From Yamagishiella unicocca (Eukaryota > Chlorophyta > Chlorophyceae > Chlamydomonadales > Volvocaceae), in contig BDSL01000093.1 in the NCBI GenBank assembly GCA_003116995.1, positions 248,001 through 312,000 of the forward strand: a stretch of DNA of 64,000 nucleotides, in the 5' to 3' direction. The notes beneath the pieces are model-generated. The model was not told the DNA's origin and searched no databases. It saw only the letters and a list, made by a program, of their open reading frames with translations. Positions 33,366-43,740 of this stretch are shown here, piece by piece. Numbering within the stretch: the stretch's first letter is position 1; each line of letters starts with the position of its first letter. The position numbers were made by a program, and so were the translations under genes.

Positions 33366-34973
33366 GGCGGGGTTCACATTTGTAAGGGGAAATTATTTGA
33401 GATGAAAAATTGAATGAGAAGAAAATTCCAAACGCGTTCACATTACCTTTTTGATGAAATTTTAATTCGGAAACGCGTTCACATATGAGATACATATTCT
33501 TCTTGGAGAGAGAAAATATGACGGCAGTAATAGCTTGGTTGTTCTACGGTTTCTTTGATACCAGGCTTGCACAAGACTGTATAGAAGCTGCAAGGATTGT
33601 GCACTGACGATAGTGCACGGTTGAGGGAACCTCTGGCGAAGCTCCGCGATGAAGCGTGCGTCTGTGGATCCCCACTGGCTACAGCCGAACCGCTGACTTG
33701 CGTACCGAACTGCTCCGGAAGTGCAGCTTCCTGCAGCCCCTGCGACTGATATGCTGCGAAGGCGACCGCCGGTGCGTCAGCTACCTCCGGCGGCGTTGGC
33801 TGGGTAAGCTGCTGCTGTGGGAGCACTCCTGACGGCTGCTGCTGCTGTGCCTGCGGCAGTGACGGCTGCACCGGAATCCGCCTAATTCCAGGGAGCCTGT
33901 ATGTGTTGAACTGGGGACGTACGCCGGGAGCCTTAGGTGGTAGCCGCGGTACGGCAGCCGCGGTAACCCCAACCGCGACCCCTGCTCCCTGGGCCGCGGT
34001 TGGGGTCGCCGCGGCTGCCGTAGCTTGGGGTACAGGCACTGATGGGGCTGCCCTCCCCGCGGAGCCGCGGCCCCTGCCTCTGCCGCGGCCGCGGCCCCTG
34101 TTACTTGGGACGTCTGTCGCAGAGGCCTCCTCCTTCTTCTTCTTCCTCTCGCGCCATTGTCGCTGGTACAGACGCTGGGCTTCCTTGCGCTCTTCATGCG
34201 TCAAGTTTAGAGTCGGCCGACCACGGCCCCTGCTGCCTTTGCTGGCGTCGGAAGCGTATGAGGCAGCGCCTGAAGCGCCGTCGTCATCGTCACTGCGGGC
34301 GTCATCGTCGTAATATGCAGTGTCGCCGCCGTAAGTTCGCCCGTCACTCCCGCCTCCTTCAGGCTGACCTCCCTCGCCCTCCCGCGCCTCCTCATTCATG
34401 CCGCCATAAGCCTCCCCGCTGTCAGATGCATATGACCTCTGGCGGCGTGCCCTCTTCAGGTTGTTGGGCAGCATGCCGTTGCGGATGGCATCCACCTGGG
34501 TTTCTATTGCGTCCCTGATATCCAACGCGCTACGTTGGACAAGGGAGTCGTCTTCATTGTCGTCATGTTCGGTCTGATAGACAGGGTCCGGCCCGTAGTC
34601 CTCTTCGCTGTACTCGGCCTCTTCGACGCCGCTCATCCTCTATAGATTACGCAATCACGCCCGGTCACGTCTAGGGAATACAGGACATCATGATTGAGAT
34701 GATTGGGAAGGTTTGCGGCGGGTAAGATGGCTTGTATGGACTAATGTATTTGGAGCCTGGTCGGCTATAGGGAATACAATTTACAATCTCAAGTGAATTT
34801 TATTTTCACTCTCAGCTCTATTCCTATTTTTCAATGACACCTGTCATTGAAAATTCCCGGAGAAAATTGTAGGAGAAAATTGCCGTTTTTGTCAATTCTA
34901 TGAGATGAAAAATAATTTTCCCTCTCACAAAAGTGCCGTACCCGAATTTCCCCTTACAAATGTGAACCCCGCC
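33366..34973. mobile_element. PIF/Harbinger-like element with 29-bp terminal inverted repeats
   Basis: The ends are perfect inverted repeats: 33366-33394 (GGCGGGGTTCACATTTGTAA continuing GGGGAAATT) and its complement at 34945-34973. Both sides carry TTA (33363-33365 and 34974-34976), the 3-bp target site of PIF/Harbinger elements. The element is 1608 bp, has A/T-rich subterminal regions and encodes only the AT-hook ORF at 33479-34636. No DDE transposase is present, so it must be mobilised in trans. Confidence 0.85.
33479..34636 (-). CDS. AT-hook / basic-region protein carried by the Harbinger-like element
   Basis: A single-exon frame of 385 codons with an ATG start. The N-terminus is acidic (runs of E and D, residues 1-120). 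An AT-hook core RGRGRPT lies at 136-142, followed by a strongly basic helix with QRQWRERKKKKEE (about 158-170), a GRGRGRGRGRG run, and a long Ala/Pro/Gln-rich tail. This layout suits a chromatin or DNA-binding protein. Full-size Harbinger elements usually encode a second, Myb-like DNA-binding protein beside the transposase; this ORF may fill that role without a recognisable Myb fold. Captured host sequence is the alternative. Confidence 0.65.
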   Translation of the reverse strand: MSGVEEAEYSEEDYGPDPVYQTEHDDNEDDSLVQRSALDIRDAIETQVDAIRNGMLPNNLKRARRQRSYASDSGEAYGGMNEEAREGEGGQPEGGGSDGRTYGGDTAYYDDDARSDDDDGASGAASYASDASKGSRGRGRPTLNLTHEERKEAQRLYQRQWRERKKKKEEASATDVPSNRGRGRGRGRGRGSAGRAAPSVPVPQATAAAATPTAAQGAGVAVGVTAAAVPRLPPKAPGVRPQFNTYRLPGIRRIPVQPSLPQAQQQQPSGVLPQQQLTQPTPPEVADAPAVAFAAYQSQGLQEAALPEQFGTQVSGSAVASGDPQTHASSRSFARGSLNRALSSVHNPCSFYTVLCKPGIKETVEQPSYYCRHIFSLQEEYVSHM

Positions 34974-34976
34974 TTA

Positions 34977-35105
34977 GGCATGGTTCACATTTGAGACTAA
35001 AAATGGCGGTACGGCACTTTCGTGAGAGAGAAATTCATTTTCGTCTCATAGAATTGGAAAAAACGGTGATTTTCTCCTACGCTGATTTTGATCTCAATTG
35101 AGATC
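34977..35105. mobile_element. Second Harbinger-like terminus abutting the first
   Basis: Directly after the shared TTA comes GGCATGGTTCACATTTGAGA and about 100 further bases that mirror, in reverse, the last 120 bases of the first element (GTACGGCACTTTCGTGAGAG, TCTCATAGAATTG, GATTTTCTCCTAC). The whole 34860-35105 region is therefore a large imperfect palindrome. The opposite end was not found. Confidence 0.65.
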
Positions 35106-35519
35106 AAAAATAGGAAAATAGCAACCAAAAATCATTTGCGCGAGAATGAGTTTCACGGTCGCCGTGGAGCAAGGCCGGGGTCAAAGCAACGCCTTTCGCA
35201 CTATACTTCCCTCTAGCAGGTTCCGTGTATCTTATAATAAATAGATCAAGCCACGGCATCTGATAATTCTGATATTCGCTCGCCGCGGCCTTGCATTCAC
35301 CATCGTTGCGGCTTGCCGGGCCGAGCACCTTTTGACTTTATGCAGATAGGCTAGCCGTTTTGTTTTGTGACCTGTGCTACTACTATCGTAAGCCAACCGA
35401 TCGGGACCTTCGAGCGAGGAGGTGCACTCATGACGCTCTCTCCCGTGGTGCGCTCGGCTGTGCCAGCCAGCACTTTGGCGATGGTTGGCATGCACAAGAC
35501 TCACAATGGTTTGGTACAT

Positions 35520-36130
35520 AACACTGAGTGATCAGGCCGTGTTCTCGCCCTTGCAATTGGTGGGAACACGGTGCATGCCATTCCCAGCATTTTAGGCCGT
35601 GTTCCCCGCCGCCTTTCCAGTTGTCCGGACACATTGAATTAATCTTAGAGGTCGTATTGAAAGTAATCGGGCATCCATGCGGGTTAGATGAGCAGGGGAA
35701 TGGGTGGGAACACGGGGGTTATTGGAGGGAACATGGTGTGTGTCATGACCGTGCTCCCAGCGTTTCAGGCCGTGTTACCACCCTTGCGAGTGGTCCGGAC
35801 ACATCGAGCTTTTATCCGTCATACTAAGGGTACCATAGCCTTGGAGTGATTTTGGGCAGTATTCTGTGGGGATGTAAGGCTAGCCGGTCATGGTTGGGAA
35901 CACGGCCTAAAATGCTGGGAACTCATATCATTCGCATGGATGCCCGGTACCTTCTAAATGACGTTTAAGGACGATTCGTTGATTGTGTCCGGAATAATTG
36001 CAAGGGCGGGAACACGGCCTAAATGCTGGGAACACGGTCATGACACGCACCGTGTTCCCACCAATTAAACCCGTGTTCCCAACGATTCCCCGGCTCTATC
36101 ATTCGCTTTGATGCCCGGCAACGATGATTA
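35520..36130. repeat. Inverted field of tandem ~190-bp GGGAACACGG units
   Basis: About a dozen copies of GGGAACACGG or its complement CCGTGTTCCC occur. Plus-oriented units (35520-35820) run GGTGGGAACACGGTG ... CCCAGCATTTTAGGCCGTGT ... GTCCGGACACAT. From about 35890 to 36130 the same order appears on the other strand. No open frame is supported. It is probably a MITE or satellite that has inverted on itself. Confidence 0.75.
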
Positions 36131-36463
36131 TGGTGTTGTCTACCGTGGGACCCTCAGCTCTGTCAGCAGGCACCTCGCAGATGATTTCCATGTAACCCGC
36201 ACGTTGGTTTCCTAAGCAACGCTCTGGCCTTCCACGACAAGGGCATGTCGGTTGGGGCTTCACGGTACTGACCATGCGGCATGCGCCCGGAATTGGCGCA
36301 TGCAATCAATTAATGCGGGCTTCCCTTACACTTTTGTCAAGATGGTTCTATCCTTGCGTGGTGAAACAGCCCTGCTGCTGTTGTCACACACGCGGCTAAG
36401 CAACTGGCCTTTACGGATTTAAGGGGGCCCCGCCCTTTTTCCGGCTTCGAGGAAGCCGACACC

Positions 36464-36540
36464 CCTTGTTCGTCTCCTTCAGTGTCAGGCGATGTGCCCG
36501 ATGGTTCTAGCTTCTGATCTGGAACCCACTGTAACGGTAG
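36464..36540 (-). repeat. TGTTGTAACGGTTACAGTGG family, minus-strand long form
   Basis: Reading the minus strand gives CTACCGTTACAGTGGGTTCC, then AGAACCATCGGGCACATCGC and CTGACACTGAAGGAGACG, the same order as at 19275 and 51278. Confidence 0.75.
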
Positions 36541-37183
36541 TTCTGACTGCTCCAAGCAGTTGAACTGCTTCCAACAACAACTAACATGTGGTGGTCGGCA
36601 GGAGGCCGGGATTGGAATACTTGCACCCAGAACTCGTGGGGTGCTTCTGGACCCTTAAGACGTAAGGCGATGTTCTGACGGCTCGAGATGTGCTTCGGAC
36701 TTCTTGATCGCGTCCGAGGCGGCTGTGCAGGTGTCGTTGCCAGCGGGCTGGACGGGGCTCGTCGTACGGGTCTTAGGTCCGCGGTCAAGAGCAGCGAAGA
36801 CGTTTCTGGGGTTTGGTCAGTGGCGGGAATAAATTTATGTATGCCAAGACACCGATTCATAGAAGTTGTTGTAACGGTTACAGTGGAAGTGTTGCTTGCC
36901 GAGGTGCCAGCCGTGTGGAAGCAAGCAGCGGCGCTGGTGCTGCCATCATCTTCCCAGGGAATCCCCAAGCTCTACCTGGGGTGGAGGAAGTGGGGTCCAT
37001 GCTCACCACGCGCTTGGGGTGGCGGTTGGGTGGTGGGGCGCCACTGGCGCTGAGGGAGATGACTGTTCGGGTTGGGATGGCTGTGTGTTGTATTACGGTA
37101 CCAGTTAGGCCTGTCAGTCTCCCTTGCCTACCCACTGCTTACTTCCTCTTACTTATCCTTACATCACTTAACCTTACTTACTC
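36541..37183. other. Region upstream of the Gypsy pol remnant, no gene recognised
   Basis: Gag would be expected here for a complete Ty3/Gypsy element, but no CCHC knuckle or capsid-like frame is visible. A micro-insertion of TGTTGTAACGGTTACAGTG at 36867-36885 is flanked by GAAGT on each side. Confidence 0.5.
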
Positions 37184-40100
37184 TTGCCGACCGGAGTCTT
37201 ATCTGGCCTGCCTTATGCTGCCGAGCTTTGGTACGACGTCGCACTGCCCCGTCCCGCTCCTTCTGCTGAGCCCTTTGTCTCTTCTTTGGCAGTTGCTTCT
37301 TCCCTTTCGACAGGTGGTTCATTGCCTGTGATCCCTGTCACTGCTGTCAACCCCGCCCTTACTGCTCTTCTCGACTCGGGTGCTAGCCACGACTTCATCG
37401 GTGCTCCCGTCGTCCACCGCCTTGGTCTACCTATTCGGCCGTGCTCCTGGTCGCACGTTCACCTCGCTGACGGTGGTAAGCAGGCTATCTTGGGCCAGGT
37501 TACGCTTCGCCTTTCTGTGGGCTCCCTTCGCCTTACTGTTACCCCGTACGTGCTTGCCGAGCTGACTGATGCCGCTTCGTACATCTTGGATTCTGCTACT
37601 TTGCAAAAGCACTTTGCTGTTATGGACTATGCTGCACGTTCGTTGTTGCTGCGCTCTGCCCGTGGGTCGTCGTGTCGCGTGTCTTGGCTCGCGTCGCCGG
37701 CTCAGGGGGGGCCACCCGCTGCGGATGCCGCGCCGTGCGTTAATTTCGCCGCTGCTGCTTTGCTCGCTGCCTCTGCTTCCGTCGCTTCGGGCTTTTCTGC
37801 GCGTCCCACTGTCACGAGCTGCGGTCGTAAGGAGGCTATGCGATGGCTCCGTAAGGATGCCCATGCGTTGCTTGTCCGTCCTACTGTTCACCTTAACGCT
37901 GCTGCTGTGCCAGCTGAGACGCAGGATCCAGCTGTCGCGTCGCTCCTTAGCGAATACGCAGACGTTTTCCGCGAGATCCCCGGGCTCCCTCCGGTCCGAC
38001 CCGTGGACCATACCATCCCTTTGACTCCAGGCGCTCAGCCCGTTTCGCGTCCAATGTATCGCTTGAGCCCCTTGGAACTCGACGAGGTTAAACGGCAAGT
38101 AACTGACTTGCTTGCTAAAGGTATGATTCGTCCCAGCACGTCCCCTTACTCTGCCCCGATCCTGTTCGTGGGTAAGAAGGACGGGAGTCTGCGCATGTGC
38201 ATTGACTACCGTGGCCTGAACGCGGTGACTGTGAAGAATCGCTACCCTTTGCCTCGCGTCGACGACTTGCTTGACAAACTGCGTGGGTCTGCTTGCTTTA
38301 GCTCCATTGATCTTCAGCAGGGCTACAACCAGATTCGCATTGCTGACTCCGACATGCCTTTCGCACGCAGTTTGGTCACTTTGAGTACACCGTGTTGAGC
38401 TTTGGCTTGGTTAACGCCCCTGCCACCTTCCAAGCTTGCATGGACCGTATGCTCAGGCCGTACATCGATAAATTTGTCGTGTGCTACCTGGACGATATCC
38501 TGATTTACTCCAAAACCAAGGAAGAGCACTTGCATCACCTTCGTATGGTCCTGGACGTTCTTCGCAAACACCAGCTTTACGCCAAACTTTCCAAGTGCCA
38601 CTGGGTGCAGGAACAAGTCGAATACCTTGGCCACGTGGTTGTTGTTGTAACGTGGTGTCCGCTGATGGTGTTCGCATGGATCCTCGTAAGGTTGCTGCCG
38701 TGCGTGACTGGCCTGTCCCTTCCGGTGTCCAGGAGCTTCGCAAGTTTTTGGGCCTTACCAACTACTTCCGTAAGTTTGTCGCGCGCTACTCGATCGTTGC
38801 TGCGCCCCTTACTTCCCTGACGCGCCAGAACGCTTTTCTGTCCGCTGCCGCCTGGACTCCTGTTTGTCAACTTGCTTTCGATGAACTTAAGCGTTCTGTC
38901 GCTGAGGACATCGTTTTGAGCTTTCCCGACTACTCCGCGCCTTTTCGTGTCGAGTTGCTTACCGATGCCTCCTTACACGGTTCGGGTGCTGTCTTGCTGC
39001 AAAACGGTCGTCCTGTTGCCTTTGCCCGCAGAGCGTAACTACACAACGGGTGAACAAGAGCTCCTTGCGGTCGTCCACGCACTTCGCGAGTGGCGCTGCT
39101 ATCTTGAGGGCCGTTCCTTCGTGGTTAAAACCGATCACAAGCCGCTCACTTACTTGCAGGGTGTGCCTACTTTGAACCGCCGGCAGGCTCGCTGGATGGA
39201 GTTCATGGCCCGGTTCAACTTCACTTGGGAGTATCTTGCCGGTACACTTAACATTGCTGACGCCCTTAGTCGCCACCCGTCTCTCTTTTCGGCTGTACTG
39301 TCCGTCGTCACACGTCGCCAGTCCGCCGCTTCGGAACTTACTGTCTCAGGGTTCGCCTCGCGCCTTATCGCGGCTTACGCGACGGACCCGTGGTTCACTG
39401 ACGCTGCTAACACCGAGCGTGGCATCTGGCTTCGCACCACCGGTGACGAGCGCCTGGTGGTTGTGCCCAACGATGATCAACTTCGCCACGACATCCTGAC
39501 TCGCTGCCATTCGGACCCTCTTTCCGGTCATCCTGGTGTTTCTCGCTTGGTCGACCTCGTCCGCCGCACCTTTTGGTGGTCCAGCCTGGTTCGCGACGCC
39601 GCGCGCTTCGTGGAACGCTGTGACACTTGCCAACGCAACAAGCCTTTGTCCGGTAAACCCCATGGGCTTCTCCAGCCTCTGCCTGTTCCGGACGCTCCCT
39701 GGGATAGCGTGTCGCTTGACTACGTCGTTGCCTTGGCCAAAACTGAGGGGGGATACGACGCCGTGCTTGTTTTGGTCGATCGCTTGACAAAAATGGTGCA
39801 TCTTGTGCCTACGACCACCACTGTCACTGCTGAGCAAACCGCCCGTGCGTATTTTGACAACGTTGTCCGCCTTCACGGAGTGCCTGAGTCGGTCGTTTCC
39901 GATCGTGGGCCGCAGTTCGGTAGTAAGTTTTGGGCCGCTTTGGGTGACTTGGTCGGTACTCGTGTGAATCTGTCCACGGCATACACCCCCAGACTGATGG
40001 GCAAACTGAACGCATGAAACGCACTCTAGGTGACGTACTTCGCAACTTTGCCGGCTTGCACCCTAACACGTGGGATACACACTTGGCTGCTGCTGAGTTT

Positions 40101-40355
40101 GCCATGAACAATGCTGTCAATCGTTCAACTGGGCAGTCCCCGTTCTTCTTGAATTACGGATTCCACCCGGCGACACCTGTGTCCCGTGAGCTTGACATTC
40201 CGGTGCCCGCAGCGAAGGCTTTCGTCGAGTCTTTTGTCACCCGCCTGTCTGCGGCCAAACGATGCTTGGAGGCTGCGCAACAGTTTGCAATGTTAACACA
40301 AGGTCCGCGCTTGCTTTCGGCCTTTTGGAGGCCCATCGGACACCAGAACCTATGA
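37184..40355 (+). pseudogene. Ty3/Gypsy retrotransposon pol remnant (PR-RT-RH-INT)
   Basis: Domains are in Ty3/Gypsy order. Aspartic protease: [10 protein letters not shown] (37371). Reverse transcriptase: [15 protein letters not shown] (about 38306) and CYLDDILIYSK (about 38481). RNase H: LTDASLHGSG (about 38955) and TDHKPLTYLQG (about 39131). Integrase: HHCC finger with SGHPG ... CDTCQRNK (39520-39650), then LDYVV and VSDRGPQFGSKFW. The frame is broken at about 38355 (one base lost), at 38640 (a 17-bp gain from a micro-insertion), at about 39035 (sequence lost before ERNYTTGEQELL) and at about 39991 (one base lost before TDGQTERM). It stops near 40300 inside the integrase tail. No LTRs were recognised. 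It is a decayed, truncated copy. Confidence 0.9.
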
Positions 40356-40817
40356 AATGGTCATAACATTGAACAGAACAGTATCCAGTGTATAATAACT
40401 TGAATAGTAACTTTACTATATTATTTATGACTTGCCTGCTTTCGCGCACGAGCACACTTCGTGAACTGGTACGGTTGACTGGAATCTGACTTTCAATGGC
40501 GACAGCCGACTGTCTTCACACAGCGGATATGTAACCGTGCATTGTACATTGTGTCTCGCTATGTGTTGAATGCGCTTAATATGTAACCGACGCAGGTACC
40601 AGGTCGGGTTGGGTTAGGGCTGGCTTAAGGGCTTGGTCAGTCAACCTAAGCCAACCCCTCGGGTCGGTAACCCCTCTTGACCCCTCTGTTATGGGGTCAA
40701 TGTATGCCATAGGGTACTTGACAAGCAAACGGGAACGGTGACTATAAGGGCTATGGCAGCCGAATTGCCTTAACAGGCATTGGTATATTAGTATGGGTGT
40801 CCGAGCGAGAAGGGCTT
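40356..40817. other. Spacer, no gene recognised
   Basis: It has short repeats only: GGGTCGGTAACCCC and ATGCCATAGGG words related to the 32955/49826 repeat. Confidence 0.45.
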
Positions 40818-41700
40818 TTAAGCAGAATGCAAGAGTTACAAGTAAGGGAGGTGGAGCACCTACGAGCGCGGAAGCGCAACCAGGCGGGCCCGATGGGCCA
40901 GACCACGACACAGATCACTGGGCAAAAGAGCCCGCCCTCACCGGCCGGGAAGGGGCAAAAGCCAATAACAGTCAAAACGATTACGGAGAAGTAAGGCAGC
41001 ACGCACAACTCAAAGCACGGGGAGAAACACAAGCGTGTCCAGAAAACACGAACCACCTGCACCAAGCTGGCAGCGAGACGCGATCAACTGCAGGAGCGCG
41101 ACCCGGCAGAATGGGGGCCCCGGGCCCCACAACCCAAAGTCACCCACAAAACCGCACCCGGGTCAACCGTCGGGCAGCCCCGCGGCACCCGGGCGGCCAG
41201 TGAAGACCACCTCCCCCGCCAACAAGGCGGCGAGGAAGGGGTGGTCGCTATCGGCCGGGACGGCCCCCCACCCGCGGGGGCCAGCCCCGCCCAGCTCGGC
41301 AAATGCACTGAGGCGGGCCCAGAAGTCAGCCGTCACCGCTGCACACACCCGCACGCACCAGCGGCATGCGCCCCCAGGGGCCCAAGCCTGCACCCGAAAC
41401 AGGAGGCGCAGCCCCAAGACCAATGCCGCGACGGCAGCCAAGCACACCACATCACAAACAAGTGGGTGCATCCCCAAGGGGGGCCGACCCAGCCACAAAT
41501 GCTGCGGGAACAAGACAACTGCAACCCCCAATCGCCTCCACAAGCTCGTCGCGCAGCGATAAGGCCACCACGCACTCCCAAAAATGGTGGCGACGGCGGC
41601 CCGCGGCCATCGACGCCCCGTACGGGCAGGGGGTCGTGGGCGACCCCCGCGCCAGCCAGCAGGGCCGCGTGCATGGGGAAGCCATGCGTGGAACCCGTTA
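40818..41700 (-). mobile_element. L1-like LINE 3' fragment
   Basis: On the minus strand, near 41590, HHFWECVVALSLRDELVEAI resembles the C-terminal Cys/His block of L1-type reverse transcriptases (C..H.FW.C). After a frame change come LWLGRPPLGMHPLVCDVVCL and VTADFWARLSAFAEL, ending at a stop near 41164. The 3' UTR then runs to about 40818 and contains the repeat also found at 20389 and 25240-25770. At least one frameshift is present. Confidence 0.55.
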
Positions 41701-43740
41701 GTTAATAATAATGGCGAGCCGCCAGAGGGGCTCCTTGATTGTGCATTTGTCCCAGCGAAGACGCCAGAGGCGCACCAGAGTAAGTTGTCTCAAGCGGATA
41801 CATGTTACGTAGGAAGAGGAACATCGCTTAAGTTTAATTAAACCGCCAACGTACAGCAGGTAGGGTGGAGGACATACTCTTTGCCATACATCCGGGCCAT
41901 ATCATCATCATCTCCATCTGTTACGATGTTCTTACTTCGCTAGCTACGTAGCGCGCGCCTAAGTTTCTGACTTTTTACCACTACTTCTCTGTGTCCCCTT
42001 CTCTGTGCCGGTAGGTGCATGCCCGTTGATGATTGTACTTTTATTTCATAGGCAGGAGATAGAGGTCAACGCAACCGGGCTGCTGACCGGGCGCGCGTGC
42101 TGTGATGAGGGTGTGAACGGATGTACGTGCTCTATGTGCACAACACTTATTAACCCGGATACTGTAGCACTCACAATCATACGTCACGGCTATTATTACG
42201 TACGAGGCTATTACCGAGGCTATTAAGTGTCCAGGCTATTACCGATGCTATTACCGATGCTATTACCGAGGCTATTAAGTGTCCTCGATCGGACGACCCA
42301 TATATACGATACACTACGTAATAGACGGACGCCTGTTAAGGTAATTCGGCTGCCATAGGCCCTATAGTCATACATTGGGTTGACGTTTGTCGCGTTGGCG
42401 TATATGTCTATTAGGGCGCTTACTTCAGCTTTATACCGTGCGAGGCAATCGTTGCATGCATGATGAACGCGAAATCACCTTTAGTCCCTGTTTAGCCAAA
42501 CGTTGCATTTACCTTTTGAGGGGAACCGCGTGTCGCAATTTCCACAGGGCGTATCAGGACTTATTCATCACTCATCAAGCATACATACCGACCATTGCTT
42601 GGTTGAGCATTCCAGTGGGTCCCTATAACCTTACTTGGTTTACAAACGCGCTTAATCGTCGTAAGAGGTTACAACCGGCGCTACGACCGGAGGCCTTTTA
42701 CGGCGTTATGGGGGTCGGATTGTCTTACGTATCTACGTAGGTAGGTCTAAAGTATTAGCCCTATATATAGGACTTATACATGTCACCAGCAGCTCGCGCA
42801 CGTCTGTCCAGGCTGTCACCGGTCACCACCCGTGTTTTCCATCCATGCTGTGACCTTCGTTCACACGCCGCGCACAACCATCCATACTACCGCCCTCACC
42901 GTCCGTTTGCGTCGTCACCTGGGACGCCACGCATCTTGCGCTTCGTTAAGGCTGAGACGCCCCCAGCCACGTACGCCGCTGCTGAGACCCTTTCCCGCAA
43001 CACCATGCACGCACGCCGGCAGCAGATGCCTCTCCATGCGCATTATTGCCAGGCCACGTACAGCAGGGCCGTGCTATTGAGCAGCGGTGCCGAGGCATCA
43101 CCCCTGGTCTACACGGGGAGATGACAGAGGGAGGTACACAGTGGGGCAAGGAAGAAAGGCGCGGACAGCAGGTGGCTTTTACGCTGGAGCTGTATGTACA
43201 ACAAGACGTGGCTGGTCCCCCTCCTTAGGCTCCATGCCCTGCATACCTGGTACGCGTCGTCATCGTTTGGGCCCGGATTGCCCTGGGCAATTTTCGGCTT
43301 AATTCTGGTGCGCTGCACCCCAATCAAGACCCAGCATGTCGACGCACTGTTAGCCAGGCAGGAGGCGGCCATCGCTAGTGAAGTCCGCTGGTGCGTGGCG
43401 ACACTATTGCGACCCCTGAGACCTAGAATCCCTTGCCAAAGGTGATAAGGTCGGGGTAAAACGACGGGTAGTAATGCATGTAGGAGAATAGTTGCCCAGT
43501 ATCATATTGTCGTTCACAGCCAGCAGGACGCCTTTGAATGCTGCAGACCAGTCCGTTTCAAAGTCTGAGGATAATAGCAATTAGGGTTAGCTGGCACAAA
43601 TCCACGTTCGCGAGGGCCGCTCATTATTTGAATACTCTAGCTGTGACAGACGCAGCCGACAAATGCTTGTTTCCTTCCTGGAGAAACGTTCCTAACCTAT
43701 TTAAGAAAATATATGATTACTTAGGAAGATGGGCAGCTAA
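41701..43740. repeat. Duplicated non-coding block, right copy
   Basis: This is the partner of 31535-32830. Relative to that copy it has an extra segment at about 42030-42790 that includes the GGCTATTACCGA repeats. It ends near TTACTTAGGAAGATGGGCAG. No coding sequence is conserved between the copies. Confidence 0.7.
42184..42282. repeat. 12-bp tandem repeat GGCTATTACCGA
   Basis: About seven units of GGCTATTACCGA or GGCTATTAAGTG occur, with the pair CCGAGGCTATTAAGTGTCC repeated at both ends of the array. Confidence 0.85.
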
